NCBI GenBank assembly: GCA_003415625.1
Contig: PYIU01000002.1
Location: 1,240,001-1,304,000, forward strand
DNA from: Aquanectria penicillioides
Taxonomy: Eukaryota; Ascomycota; Sordariomycetes; Hypocreales; Nectriaceae
Reading direction: 5' to 3'
DNA: 64,000 bases
The position numbers and the translations under genes are program-made. Below the pieces are notes generated by a model. That model saw only the letters and a list, made by a program, of their open reading frames with translations. It ran no database searches and was not told where the DNA came from. Of this stretch, positions 1 through 11,868 are shown piece after piece (positions within the stretch are counted from its first letter, which is position 1; each line of letters starts with the position of its first letter).

Positions 1-340
1 AAGGAAATCCTACCCTAGATGGGCCCAAGGTGACACAATCAAGATCTTCGCCTAAAATCTCGCCCTGTCCCTCATTCTCAGACTAGTTCTCTGTGTTCCT
101 ATCTCGTATCGCCGCCACACCCCACGTCACTACTACGCTGCTGCGGCTTACACGCACAAAAGCCCCACACTAGGCAGCCATCTCTTCTCCACCTCCGTCC
201 CTCGTTATAATCCAAATTAATCGAGCATTCTTTTAGCGAAGTAGCGGAATGTCCAGACTGGTTCATATTCCATAAATCAAGTTAACTTCCACCTCGGTGG
301 CCTTCGCTTTTTGCCATTTTGGGCAGGGTAGTACCACATC

Positions 341-377
341 AGGAGGTCGTGAGTTCGACCTCAAACAACCACCCAAG
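341..377 (+). other. tRNA-like 3' half (T-arm) fragment
   Basis: The segment reads like the variable loop and T-arm of a fungal elongator tRNA-Met: an AGGTC stretch, a GTGAGTTCGACC core with the TTCGA loop, then TCA. A matching acceptor stem, D-arm and anticodon arm are not found upstream, and the 3' side of the T-stem is imperfect. It is better seen as a tRNA fragment or chance match than a working tRNA. Confidence 0.25.
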
Positions 378-668
378 CTTGATTCTTTGAGGAGTGCTTC
401 GTCCAAGATACCTTTTTATTTCTCTCCTCATTCGCATTCCCGCACCAATTTTTGCTCCGTGTTTTTTTTTTCTCTCCCTTTCTTTTGAATATCTTCTTTC
501 AGCCCTCTCGTCCTGCTTCCACCCTCATGCGCCTGTTGCTCGCCCCAAGAGCTACCAGCTACGCGTAGGGACCCAATCCAAACAAAGGGAGTGGGTTTGA
601 TAAGCATATCTACGAATCGCTTGGGGTCGTGTTGCATTTCACAGAGAATCACCAAATGGAATGCAACC

Positions 669-697
669 TTTTTTTTTTTGGGGGGGGGGGGGGGGGG
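669..697. repeat. T11-G18 homopolymer junction
   Basis: Eleven T are followed directly by eighteen G on the plus strand. Other long G runs occur at 18074-18088 and 49132-49146 (15 each). Confidence 0.95.
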
Positions 698-1144
698 AAG
701 CCTTTGTTTCGTTTCATCTATCTGTCTTCCCTAGCTCCTTTGAGTCCCGGCCCTTTCCCTTATCATTTCGTCGCAATCCCAAACTCCATATCCCAGTGAC
801 ATTCTTATTTTTAGAAACCCAACCCAGTCACCGGGCTAACTAACATACGAAAAAAAAGATGATAAAAAACACAATCAGAAAAGAGAATATGGAAGAGAAG
901 AATGCGAAAGGAACCATTTTCGCGTGTTACTCCTCCACTTATATGTACGTCTATCGGCAAAATATGTTCAATATGCCGAAGGAGTCGCTGCAACGACCGT
1001 GAGTGTTACAGTTACGGTCGTCGGGGCGCCGCACGACACGAACGGGGACAGGGTCGGGACTCCATAACCCTCTAAGGACGTACTGTTCGGACTGATCACG
1101 GGAGACTGATCCTGCGCATCATCGCCATCATCCACTCGGTCATT

Positions 1145-3493
1145 CTACGACGAGGTGAAGAGAGCAATGGTGCCGCAGAAGTTGTTGCGGTTGTCCGAGT
1201 CGAGAGCGGCAGAGGTGCCATCGACAGTGACCATGTTGACGCTAGCCTTGGTGCTGAGGCCGTAAAAGTTGACCTTGGAGCTCTCGAGGCTGACAATGTT
1301 GTCCTGGCAGTTGTTGTTGCCAACGCAAGTCTGGCCGTAGTTGTTGAAGAAGCTGTAGAGACCGGCGCCGTAGACGAAGATGTCGGACGAATCCGTGGCG
1401 CGGATACCCCAAGTACGAGCGCAGGTGGTGGAAGATCCGGTGCAAGAAGTAGAGAAGTCGGGGTCGTTGTACTTGGAGTTGACAGTGAAGGGAACCTTGG
1501 CATCGGGGTTGCCCTGGAAGTAGGCGGTCTCGGTCTGGCCGAAGCCCAGGAAGACGTTGGAAGCGTTGGAGAACTGGTAGTTGTAGAGGACGTTGTGCTC
1601 AGAAGCACTGCCCCAGAGCCAGCTGCCCTTGGTGCTCTCGATCAAGATACCACGGCCGTTGTAGATGTTGATCTGAGAGTGGTCAGACAGATCAAGCTCG
1701 TGATCGGCAACCCAGAGCCAGTTGTTCTCCATGTAGACGCTGGCCTGAGAGGTGACGTGCATGAGCATGAAGGCACCGAAACAGCTCTCGTTGGGGGTAG
1801 TAGTGGCGTCAGGGGTCTTCTTGCAGGTGTCAGACTGCAGTTTGGTACCGGCGGAGCCACCAACACGGAAGTGGACATCGAAGAGACCGGCAGAGCCAGA
1901 GGTCTCACCAGCCACATTCCACTCCATGAGGATAGCGCCGGGCTGGGGACCAAGGGTCTCAAACATGAGGTCCTGCATCTCAATGTTGCCGACATCGCCA
2001 GCCTCACCAACTTGCCAGACAGGCTTGGGGTTGGCCTGGTCCTTGAAGTTGGTGTCACCACCAGCCATGATGAGGGGCCAGATCTCGCCGACAATCTTGA
2101 CGTTCTTGGGGACCTTGACAGTGTCGGTGATAACGTAGGCGCCGTGGTCGAAGTAGACAATCTCGTCAGTTCCGATGCTATCAAAGACGGCCTGGATAGC
2201 GGCAGTATCATCGGTGGAACCGTCACCCTTGGCACCCTTGGTCTTGACGGACACAAACTTGGAAGCAGCAACACCGCTGTACTGGGGCTTGCTCTTGGTC
2301 ACGACGTTGCCGCTGCTGTCGAGGAGAACAGTAGGCTTGGTGATGGCGGTCTGGGTGTCCTGAACAGCCGAACCAGTGCTGCCGTGGTAAGTGCGACCTT
2401 GGATCCACGACGCAATCTTGGCATTGCCGGCGAGAACGGTAGCGGAGGTGCCGCTGTTCTTGACGGCAATGGGAACGTTGGTGGACATGTCGACGTTGTC
2501 GAGGACGAGAGTTCCGTTGGTGCCAGTCTGGCCGGTAGCGTAGACGGTGTTGATACCGATGGGAGTGTTGGACATCTTGCTGTCAATGAGGACGACAGAG
2601 CCGACGTTCTGAACAGTCTCACCAGAAGAAATATCGATGCCGACACCGCAGTTCTCAATGGTGAGGCCGCTGAAGGTCCAGGCCCAGTTCCAGTTCATGT
2701 AGATGGCGGTGTTGCAGTTCTTGAAGGTCATGTTGCGGCTGGTGAACTGCTGGCTGCCCATGAAGACACCATACTTGCCGCCGGTGAAGGTGAGGTCAGT
2801 CATGAAGCCACCGGAGCCGTTGTCGATGAAAAGACCCTGCTGGGCGTTTGTCTCACTTGTGTCCTCAACCATGACGAACTCGATGTTCTGGAGGGAGGTG
2901 GCCTGGGCAACCTGCCAATGGATACCGGTGCCAGAGGTCATAGGCACGGAAGTGAGATCGATCTTGAAGTTGCGGATCTGGCGGAAAAAGTTGTTTTGGT
3001 TTGTGTACCAGTTGTTGCCAGTGTCATCGTAGGGGTCGGCATCGATAACAGCCATGCCAGCGAAGCTGGCAGAGGCCTTCAGGGTTGGAATGGAGTGAAG
3101 ATCACCAACCATGTGAGTGTAGTAGTAGGGCAGGATGGGCGTGGAGACGACGTAGGTACCAGCAGGGAAGTAGACAAGAGCGGGAGTGACGGTGCTCGAG
3201 TCACAGCCCTTTCCACAACGGTTGCCATCAGAGAAAGCGGCGTTGATGGCGGCGGTATCATCTGTGCTGCCGTCACCGGTGGCACCGTAGTCCTTTACAT
3301 TGCGGAAGACCTTGTAGTCGGAGGAGCCGTAGGCGGCAGCGCCCTGGCGAGTGATGTCGGCGAACCACCAGTTGCCGTCGGCGGCGGCGTAGACAGCTGC
3401 GTCGGAGGGAGCAGGAGAAGGAGCAGCGCTGACCGGGGAGAGGAGGCGCAAAGCCAAAAGGCTTGTGGTGAGGATCGTTGAAAGACCCATCAT
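1145..3493 (-). CDS. Secreted GH55 exo-beta-1,3-glucanase (glucan 1,3-beta-glucosidase)
   Basis: Single-exon secreted enzyme of 782 residues. GH55 enzymes release glucose or short oligomers from beta-1,3-glucan (laminarin, fungal walls, callose). The protein opens with a hydrophobic signal peptide (about residues 1-23, ending in the region VSAAPSPAP). Two pectate-lyase-like right-handed beta-helix units follow, each starting with a near-identical GDGSTDDTAAI motif, at about residues 72 and 425. This doubled motif and the length match family GH55. The open frame extends upstream to 3532, but only from a TTG; the first ATG is at 3493, puts the signal peptide at the N-terminus, and is therefore chosen. 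No intron or frame break is seen. Roles in wall remodelling, nutrition or mycoparasitism are all possible and cannot be separated from sequence. Confidence 0.93.
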   Translation of the reverse strand: MMGLSTILTTSLLALRLLSPVSAAPSPAPSDAAVYAAADGNWWFADITRQGAAAYGSSDYKVFRNVKDYGATGDGSTDDTAAINAAFSDGNRCGKGCDSSTVTPALVYFPAGTYVVSTPILPYYYTHMVGDLHSIPTLKASASFAGMAVIDADPYDDTGNNWYTNQNNFFRQIRNFKIDLTSVPMTSGTGIHWQVAQATSLQNIEFVMVEDTSETNAQQGLFIDNGSGGFMTDLTFTGGKYGVFMGSQQFTSRNMTFKNCNTAIYMNWNWAWTFSGLTIENCGVGIDISSGETVQNVGSVVLIDSKMSNTPIGINTVYATGQTGTNGTLVLDNVDMSTNVPIAVKNSGTSATVLAGNAKIASWIQGRTYHGSTGSAVQDTQTAITKPTVLLDSSGNVVTKSKPQYSGVAASKFVSVKTKGAKGDGSTDDTAAIQAVFDSIGTDEIVYFDHGAYVITDTVKVPKNVKIVGEIWPLIMAGGDTNFKDQANPKPVWQVGEAGDVGNIEMQDLMFETLGPQPGAILMEWNVAGETSGSAGLFDVHFRVGGSAGTKLQSDTCKKTPDATTTPNESCFGAFMLMHVTSQASVYMENNWLWVADHELDLSDHSQINIYNGRGILIESTKGSWLWGSASEHNVLYNYQFSNASNVFLGFGQTETAYFQGNPDAKVPFTVNSKYNDPDFSTSCTGSSTTCARTWGIRATDSSDIFVYGAGLYSFFNNYGQTCVGNNNCQDNIVSLESSKVNFYGLSTKASVNMVTVDGTSAALDSDNRNNFCGTIALFTSS

Positions 3494-3578
3494 GACGAGG
3501 TAGAACTTGTTCGATGTCCTCTGATATCGCAATTGATCAACCGATAGGGAGTAAGGAAGTTGAACAAGCGGAGAACTA

Positions 3579-3589
3579 ATATGTATAAG
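3579..3589 (-). promoter_or_regulatory. Possible TATA element of the GH55 gene
   Basis: On the minus strand the sequence reads CTTATACATAT about 90 bp upstream of the chosen ATG at 3493. The position suits a TATA element with a short leader, and supports the 3493 start over the upstream TTG. No experimental support. Confidence 0.3.
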
Positions 3590-6044
3590 TAGATAGAGTC
3601 AGCTGCGTGGTCCTGTCTTGGACTTTTTTCTTCTTCGTGTGCGATAGTGTGACTGAAATTGTCTACAAGGTCGAGAAGGAAATGAAGGAAAAAGAAAAGT
3701 CAAGAGAGTGAATGGCTTTGGTCGTCGCCGTTTTGCTCGAGCAAGCACCCTTTTGAGCTTGTCGACTGAGTCGCAGCTGTCAAGGAACTTTGGGCTCTGG
3801 GATCAAAGAGCGAACGAGCAAGCAAGCGAGGTAACAATAGAACAATAAAACATAAAAAGACAGGAAAAAAGTGTTGGAATGGAGGGACGGGTAGAACAAT
3901 AAAGAAAATGGCTACAGGCGGGTATCTGGATGGGGGAAGAAAATGAATCTTGGTGCAAGGTGAGGTGGATGTCAAGTGAGGTTGATGGCCTGGATATGTG
4001 CATTTGCTTGGGCATTGTCGAACGGACTCGCTACGCGCAACGCGCACGCATTGTCTCTTTGGCGAGAGACAGATGTCGCGGGACTGCGCTAACCAGCCAA
4101 TGCCGGCCATGTGAAGTGCTACTATTCGACCTAGCCCAGGCATGCAAATCATTTGGTACCATCGTGGAGACACGGAGCCAACGGGGGGAAAGGGACTGTG
4201 GGTTGTGAGGCGCCGGGGAGGCGCCAGGGGTGCAGTGCGCAGTGTGCATTTCTTTCTGGGCTCGACACATAGGTCGGCGATGGCTCAGTACTCACTTGGC
4301 AAGATAACTTTGCAGGCAAAGGCAAAGTGGGATGATAACGATACGCGCTGAGACCAGTCAAGGCGTAACGGCGAGAAACGAACGGACGGATTCGCAAAGG
4401 TAAAAAGGAACCTGGTCGGCGAAGGCGTAGAAAAGAAAAAAGAATGATGCAAATGAGAGACACACGCACGCGCGCGTTCACGAAAAGGACTGTGGGTTGG
4501 TTGGTTGGCAAAGACAAGGCAGAGAAAGGGAGAGGAGGGTCGACAGATGTATGTATGCCTCTGAGTCTTATAGGTGACGTTGGCTATTATAAATGTCTTT
4601 GACTAGGAGACGAGAGAGAGGCTAAACAGAACCCATGGGACAGACAGGGACGGACCTGGACCATCCCATCCGGACCCTCGCAACTTGGAGCGGTAGCATG
4701 GTGAGTGTGTTCTCCGTACCTAGTAGTAGCATGAGCATGGCCGCGAGCTGGGACATGGACAAGGGCACGGGCACGGGCAGACAAGGATCAGGTCGGCGTC
4801 GAGTGGTGGTGCCGAGCCCGTAGCCAGCGCCGAAGCCTCCGCCGGATTGGCGACCCGGCGTCTCTGGGAGTTGCTCTCGAGCTGTCTCTGCCAATGTCTC
4901 TCGGACGAGACGCCACTGATGGCGGCGGACCCGTCCATGATCGACGCACGGCGGAGAGGACGACCAGGCGGGCAAGGGGCAAGGGGTCGGGAACAAGGGG
5001 GGTCCCACGATCACCATTGGCTGCGCCGCATCGGTGCGTTTCAACCGGGGGCGGTGGGCATCGGATGGATTGGAAGTTGGGGGTGGGAACTCTCCGAGGG
5101 TGGAGTTGCGATGCGCTGCGAGGCGCTGCGAGTGTGAGAGGTTGAGAGAGAAGCTTGACGACGGACAACCACCACCCCTGGTTCAACGGAATGAAGGGCA
5201 CATGTGCGCTGTCCAAGTGACGGTGACTGATGCGGATGCGGGCCGGCAGCTGGATTGCGGGATACAGCAACGACTCTCAGCTGCCGGCTATGACGGTGAC
5301 GGTGAAGGTGGAGCGAGGTCCAAGACGGGGATAGGAAGTGCGCACGTCGTCGTAAATGAAATGAGATCAGAGCATGATGGTGTTGCACAGACAGAGTCAA
5401 GCACGAGCGCATAGCACAGTAAATCATGGTCCTGATACCCTCTTTCCCATTTTACCCCCAAACTCTAAACCCCCGGCCAAAACCCAAGGGAAAGGAAGCG
5501 CCAGCAGCTTTTGGGTGCCGGCACCTAAACTCCAACTGGGAAAGGGCTAGCGCCGTTTCAGTGGGCACCCTGGGGAGCGACACCAGGTGGGCCACAAGCG
5601 CCGGGCGCTCAGACGGACGGCCCCCTTTGGAGACACGCCCACTAATAAAGAGAGCTTTGGAAAAAAAAAAAAAAAAGGAAATACCTAGAAGAGGCCGCAG
5701 AGGCATGGGTGTGTGTGGCTGGCTGCTACCGCTACGGCCGTGGGTTTAGTTGAGTTGAGTTGCGCACAGAGGACCACGGGCTTGAACTTGTGTCCCTTAA
5801 TTAGATTTCCTAGGCGGTTTCTGGCCTGCTATACGTTGAAACGTGCGATTACGGAGGCTGTTATTTTTGGGATCCGTTTCGCGAGAGGGGAGGGAAGGCA
5901 TGTCCAAAATGGTTTCGCGCATTGAATCGTTTATTTTATTTTTACTTTTATTTCGTTGCCCTGACCGTCGCTGTCTATGGCGTTTGGTTTGGTTTTGGTT
6001 TTGGGTTGATCTGACCATGTAAGCCGGGTGCCTTGCAGCAACAT

Positions 6045-6074
<30 letters not shown>
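6045..6074 (+). repeat. (CAG)10 trinucleotide repeat
   Basis: Ten perfect CAG units followed by CATCG. It lies outside any supported gene, so it is not evidence for a polyglutamine protein. Confidence 0.95.
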
Positions 6075-6077
<3 letters not shown>

Positions 6078-7851
6078 CGTGGTGCGGGTAACTGCAGTCA
6101 GACTAGTCCACATTCTACCGTTGCACTTACAAGGCCTTGTCTTTTGGATCTTGGCCTCCATTCCCCGTCCCTCGTGGCGTCTATCAAAAGCCGCCGCTCC
6201 TCCTCTGGCAGTAAAAGTAATGTCCATCCTCATTTCACATTTCGCGGTCGCGAACCTCCATATCCACTCCTCGCCGTCGGCTCTAACACGACCACCTCTA
6301 TCCCAGACAGGCAGGAGGGCGAGAAGTGGGAAGAGGGGAGCTGGAAAAGCATTTCTACTTCAGGCGAGTCCCAAGTCCCATTCCTCCTGCGTGCCCCTCT
6401 TCCCGCATCCCGCTCGTCACGTCTCATCTTCATCCTCCCTCGTGCTTCTCACCTGAAAACGCGTCGCCGGCCATTCCACCCAACATTGACTTCGTCCCTT
6501 AATTAGCAAGCGTGACATGGATGTGCTCGCCTCCACCTCACACTCACACACACTCACACACACGGGAACCCCACCACGGAGCACTGTACGGCACCTAGCT
6601 GGGCAAACTCCAGGTTCCTCTCCGCCCCTCTGCAAATCCTCCTGGCCCGCCAACCCACTCCCCGTGCTCTCCGGAGACGGCGATCGCCTCCTCTTAGTCG
6701 ACAAGCCCGCCAAACCCGCCCTATCTCAATCTACCTGTGCCATGGCCCCAAACACGCGCGCGACTCGGAGACAACGGTGGACCGCACAGTGGGGAGAAAG
6801 CGATAGAGGATGCCATCTCTCCAAGCGCCGCATGAACGTCCAAGGGGCTCCCCTCATCCTGTTGGCGCTTGCTTGGGATCGATTCGAAAGGAGCGGGCCG
6901 AATCCGCCCTATTCGAGCTAGCCAAGGGCAAGGCAAGGCGAGGCGATCGCCACAAGGACGCTCTCAACTCCAGCTTCGCTCGCTTGAGCCCTCAACGCCC
7001 CCCGGTTTGTTTCCTTCTCTGTCTCGTTTCTTTTTTTCTTCTCCCACCCACTTCTCTCGAAGACACGCATCAGTCTATCCACTTGTCCATTGAGCGTGCC
7101 AAGCCCCATGTTTTTTTTTGTGTCTTGCCCAATCCAGCTGACTCGATGAGCTCAAACACACACAATCCCATTCAGTCCACGAATAACTCCATCCTCATGA
7201 CACTAGCCGCCCTCCAAATCTGGCCCTGAGCCATTGTTGTCCACCCACTGGCTCAGCATGACCCAACCCCAAACAAAGCAAACGACCAACGGGGAACACG
7301 TGAAATACCAGACCCGAAACTTTTGGGTGGCTGCCTTATCAAAGCAAGACAGATCGATTTTGTCTTGAAGGCTTAACCGACGCAACAGATGGATCAGTAA
7401 ATTGCCACAGGACATGCAAAACAATGCATCACACTTGAATGGCAAACGTTCCCCATCGTCCTCACCCACAAAGAGCTCCTCCCTCTCCCCTAGCGACCTG
7501 CCCAAATCTGACTTACAAAGGCCTTTCTACTGCCAGAACAATCCTCCCCCCGCCTGTTTCGAAACCTGCCGGGCCACGTTATGGTCGCATCGTGCATCCA
7601 CTCGCTACACTCGCTACCCATTCCACTGCCTGCTGCCAGAGGCGAAACCGCTCCACCTCGATGCGACGCGTGTGGCCCCCTTGGCCTTGTCCCAAACCGT
7701 ATCGTACCGTATCGCACCTTACCGTCGTACCGCTGTCCATCCCATCGTCGGACGGTGGCGCTAAAAGGACCGGCCGGGTGTCGGACGGGGCAGGGAAACA
7801 GAAGAAGGGACGAGCAAGGCCTAGGGTTGTTGGGCGTGTCGGTGCGTGTCG

Positions 7852-7883
7852 GTGTGTGTGTGTGTGTGTATGTATGTGTGTGT
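7852..7883 (+). repeat. TG/TATG microsatellite
   Basis: An alternating TG tract interrupted by TATG units, in intergenic DNA. Confidence 0.9.
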
Positions 7884-9469
7884 CGGTTTCGATGTCATCC
7901 TAAGTTCTATAGATTGGCCGGACCATTATTGAACCTGGCGCAAATGCGACGGCACGTGGCTGTGCAACAACACATGCGTTCCTGTCTCTTCTGCCGACAT
8001 GGTCCGAGTTTTTTTCCCCCTCGATGTGAGAATGACGAGCATGATGGTATGCAAAGTTCCATTGTGTGCTCTGGCAGCCTTAGCGTCGTTCTGCTGCGTA
8101 TAGAGAGTAGTCTATCGTACACCACATTACATGACATGACATGGCATGGGACATGGCATCGGGATAAATTCATCCATCTGCGTGACCGATCTTTCATCAG
8201 TCCGCGGACAGACGTGCCACCGCCAGACAACGCAGCATATGTCAAAGTGCACGCAGGAGAAGTCTCGGGAGCGCAGTCATGTGTAAGGACTCCTCCTCCG
8301 GCCGTCCTCTTTTTGACGCCGCACAAGCCGTTCCGTTCCTTTGCCCCTTCTGGTGATACTCGCCCTCCTTTCCACCTTCTTCGACACCGCGCGCTGTTAC
8401 ATTGGTTCCAGAACCATATTGCAACATCATATCCCATGGCCAGTCAAGATTGATTATCCGTTCATCCACTGTCCTCTTAGCTTCTGCCAGCAAAGAAGAA
8501 GGAACGCGCCTCATCCCATCTCACGGCACTACCGCGGCCATGCAATCCTCCTGAGATGACGGCTATATCAGACCCAAACTATGCCATCCTGACTCCAACA
8601 TGTGACGCTTTTACCCAAACCCCGGACCTTACCTTATTAGCTACACACATGCACAGCGCAGCAGCATCCGTCCATCCCTCTCAATCTCGGGCCCAGCTCG
8701 GCCCTACACGCCACCCCACAGCATCCCATACGTCCTTCACTCCAACCCCGTCATCTCCCCGCCGTTACATCGTGCCACCCGCGAACGAACCTAGGAACCC
8801 GTAACCCCAGATGTGGCAGTGTCTTCAATTTTTCCAGGGTGCGAGATCTACTGTACGTCTCGGTATCACAAGCCAACTTTCTTTCAGCTTCACATCGTCA
8901 TCCGCACTACTCGAGTGAAATCCAAAAACGGGAACGGAGACGGACATGATCCATATGCAAACGTGCCATTCTGACAAGAGGACTGCTCATTCGCTCATAA
9001 ACGACTCCAAAAAGAGATTGCACTGCAATGGAGTTCCAATCAGGTTATTAACTGAATTTCATTGTGTTGAGAGAAACAAGTCTATCTGCAGATCTGGGCC
9101 CCTGACCTCATGCTGTCGTGTCAATACCAGAAGAAGCGAACAAACATCAACCACAAACCATCTCTCACGCAAATACCGTCCAGTGCTCCGTGAGGGCACG
9201 CTTGCGTTTCCAATACATCGTGACTGTTTCCGCTGTGAGTGCGCTTTTTCGACTCCCTTCCCGCAAATAATCTACCCAAGCCCCCCAGAAAAAGTCGTTA
9301 TAAGAAAATTCGTTACAGCCAGGCTTTCTCTCGAACCCTGCGAGGCGTGCCTGGCGTTATTATGTGCATCTTGTATATATTTTGATTATCGTTTCTCATG
9401 GCCGTCTTAAAACCCAAAATGTTAGCGGGGACTTCTTTGTCATTCTCCGATTCGATTCAAGAGGTGGCT

Positions 9470-11868
9470 TCAGATGAAACCGCCCTTCACTTCGATGGGC
9501 CGTCCACTCTCTAACATTTCGATGCCCTCGACATCGGCCCCGAAATCCATGATTAAAATCTTGGGGTCCTGGCCAGTGCTGACGATTCGCCGGTAGTCGC
9601 TCTTGGCGCTCAGGACCCAGCTCGCATGCCATCGTGGAAAGTCGAGAAGTTGGTGACCCGTCTCCATGTCCCAGACTTTGATGTCGGTGTCATAGCTTCC
9701 ACTGATGAGTCGTCCGCTCACGCTGTCAATGTGAAGACTGCGGACCAGGTTGTCGTGCGCACGCATCTCGCGAAGGCTTTCGCCAGTGTTGGCGTCCCAA
9801 ATTCGAATCACCTTGTCATTGCCGGCAGAGGCAATGTAACGACCGTCCTCAGAAAACTGCGAGCAAGCAAGACCCTTGGTGTGACCAACAAACTCGCGAA
9901 TGTTCTTGCCCGTGTCAATATTCCACAGCTTGACACGGAAATCTCCGGAACAAGACACAATCGTGTTGGCACGCATCTGCACGGCGTTCACAGGTCCAGC
10001 GTGGCCACGTAGCTGTCGCAGCAAGGCCCCGTCCCGCGGTCCCACACGCAGATTGTGGTGTCCTTGCTGCAGGTCACAATGTGCTTGTCGTCGAATGCGA
10101 GGTCGAGAACTGGCGAAGTGTGATAGCGAAGCCGGCGAATTGGTCGATACCCGCGCGGACATCGTAGACGATGCAGCTAGAGTCTGATGATCCCGTTACG
10201 AGAATCTCGTCGTCATATTGCAGGCATAGGATGGAAGCCTTGTGATGCGTCGGGAACGAGACGAGGGTAGGCATGGACGGGTTAGAGCGCTCGATGTCGG
10301 CTCCAGCAGCATAGTGTGTAGGGTGTCCTTGCTCATCGAGAAGCATCCCGTTTTCATTGATAACCTCTGGTGGGCCAATAACCAGCCGACACTCAAGAGT
10401 GCGCATATCCCAAACGCGGATGGTCTTGTCTCGCGAGCCGGTGATGATCTTGTACCTATTGCATCGAGTTAGATTGATTGTACTTGGAAAAATTGGACGA
10501 GAGTTGGGAGGGGGGGGGAACGAACTCGTCAAACTGCAGGCAGTAGATGCTATCCGAGTGCCCGTTGAGATAGACAGGCCGAGCCTTGCCTGCCTTCCAT
10601 CGATGGGTGAGTTCCTGCTTGACGCGGTAAATCTCCTTCCAGTCATTGGACGGGGATATAGAGGGGATTCCTAGTCCTGTGCCGGGAGCGACGGGCCGGC
10701 TAGTCGCGTACGTGGCTGTCATCTCTCGGAGGCACGACTCTCGCCAGATGTGCTGGTTGGAAATGACCTTGTTCCAGCTTTGCGAGACCTCGCTGGCCTT
10801 GGTGAGGGCTGCGGCGTCGAGGTAAGCCAGGACGTGAATGGCCAACTCAGTGGGTAGCTTTGAGATGAAGTCAATTCTGCTGATGGTGGAGCCGGGCTCG
10901 AGGCTTAGGTCGGTGCTGACTTCGTCGTCAGCTGCGCTTCCAGGAATTGTGACGGTGATGCCAATGCCGCTCTCCCGATCGTTGCCATCCTCGCTGCTGG
11001 TGGGGTGCAGCCACAGGTTCTGCAGACCATGCCGAGCGATGTACTCGTTCTGCATGGCTGCGGCCGCCTTGGCCGCGGCACCGGAGTTGGAGGGAATGAT
11101 GGGTGGTTCGTCGCCAAATCCGGGGATGGGTAGATTGAACGAGTTGGCCTGATGGTGGTGGTAGGTCGCCGGGTCATGCGTGAGGTCAAGGTCGTAGATG
11201 GATCGCGAATGGCGGAAGCTGGCAGCCTGTCTGAGTCGGTTCCATGTCGAGTGGGTGTGGGCGGTCGTGGGCCTGCCGGCGTGAGAGTGGTGATGATGAG
11301 AATGCTGATGAATATCGCGCGCGTGGAGCTCCTCGGCAGCAGCAGAGGGCCTGCGGTGGACCATGCCCTTGAGGGAAAGGGACGCGCGACGGAAGATGCC
11401 CTTGATGCTTCCGGGAGCATGGAGGTGATGCTGGTGATGCTGGTTGTAGTACTGCTGGCTATGCTGGGCCAGGTGGTGATGGTGATCATGGTCTTGCTCG
11501 TGGTTCGGATCGTGGGACTCGTCTTCGGTGTCGTCGATGGCAAGCTCGTTGAGGTGTCGGGGAAGATGGTGCATGTAATCATGGCCAAACATAAAGGACT
11601 TGGGGCGGCGCCATGGCAGCGACAAACTCAAGCTGCGATGCCGCGGGGTAGTTGTCGCACCAGAGGCTCCAGCGTCCTGGAGATTCTGGCCGGGAGCCGG
11701 GGTGGAGGCGGCGGTTGCGCTCGCAGCAGCGATGTTGTTCGGGTTGGAGTTGGCGTTGTCAATGGGGCCGGCGTTGGTGGAGGACTCAGCAGCGCCAGCC
11801 GCCGGGCCATCCATCATGGCTTCCTGGGCAGGAGCCCAGTCGTTGATGGGGAAGATGCGACGGGCCAT
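9470..11868 (-). CDS. F-box/WD40 protein, SCF ubiquitin-ligase substrate receptor (two frame breaks)
   Basis: Predicted substrate receptor of an SCF E3 ubiquitin ligase: the F-box binds Skp1 and the WD40 propeller binds the (often phosphorylated) target. Exon 1 is 10526-11868 and exon 2 is 9470-10455; the 70 bp intron has a GTTCGT donor, a CTAAC branch and a TAG acceptor. The N-terminal 275 residues are disordered and His/Ser-rich. An F-box follows (starting FISKLPTELAIHVLAYLD, about residues 308-355) and then seven WD40 repeats, several ending VWD or IWD. In exon 2 the frame breaks twice, by one missing base each, at the plus-strand runs CCC 10150-10152 and CCCC 10027-10030. The DNA between them encodes a good WD40 repeat in the third frame. 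Allowing for two lost G gives exactly 777 codons (776 aa). Sequencing error is more likely than a pseudogene. The closest functional relative (Pof1-, FWD-1- or other-like) is not certain. Confidence 0.88.

Larger units (their letters stand above)
1..1144. other. Gene-less stretch with T/G homopolymers
   Basis: No open frame here looks like protein. The stretch holds a T11 run directly followed by a G18 run (669-697) and a tRNA-like 3' half near 341-377, listed separately. The downstream part (about 700-1144) probably includes the 3' untranslated region of the minus-strand glucanase. Confidence 0.5.
3600..9469. other. Long gene-less stretch (5.9 kb)
   Basis: No frame here has the composition or continuity of a fungal protein; the longer ones (for example 7581-8453 plus) read as proline/serine/arginine-rich translations of low-complexity DNA. 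The stretch contains a (CAG)10 tract, a TG/TA microsatellite and ATGAC-type short repeats (8128-8160). It probably holds the promoter of the GH55 gene and the 3' region of the F-box/WD40 gene. A noncoding transcript cannot be excluded. Confidence 0.5.

Noticed and set aside
1595..3481. 628-codon open frame antisense to the GH55 gene
   Set aside because: It arises because the GC-biased third positions of the glucanase avoid stops on the other strand; the translation is Val/Gly/Asp-rich with no domain.
6045..6074. Polyglutamine protein from the CAG repeat
   Set aside because: The enclosing frames (6028-6456 and 6033-6506) show no other protein-like sequence.
7581..8453. 290-codon plus-strand frame in the 6 kb gap
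   Set aside because: Composition is that of translated low-complexity DNA, it crosses a TG microsatellite, and it has no recognisable motif.
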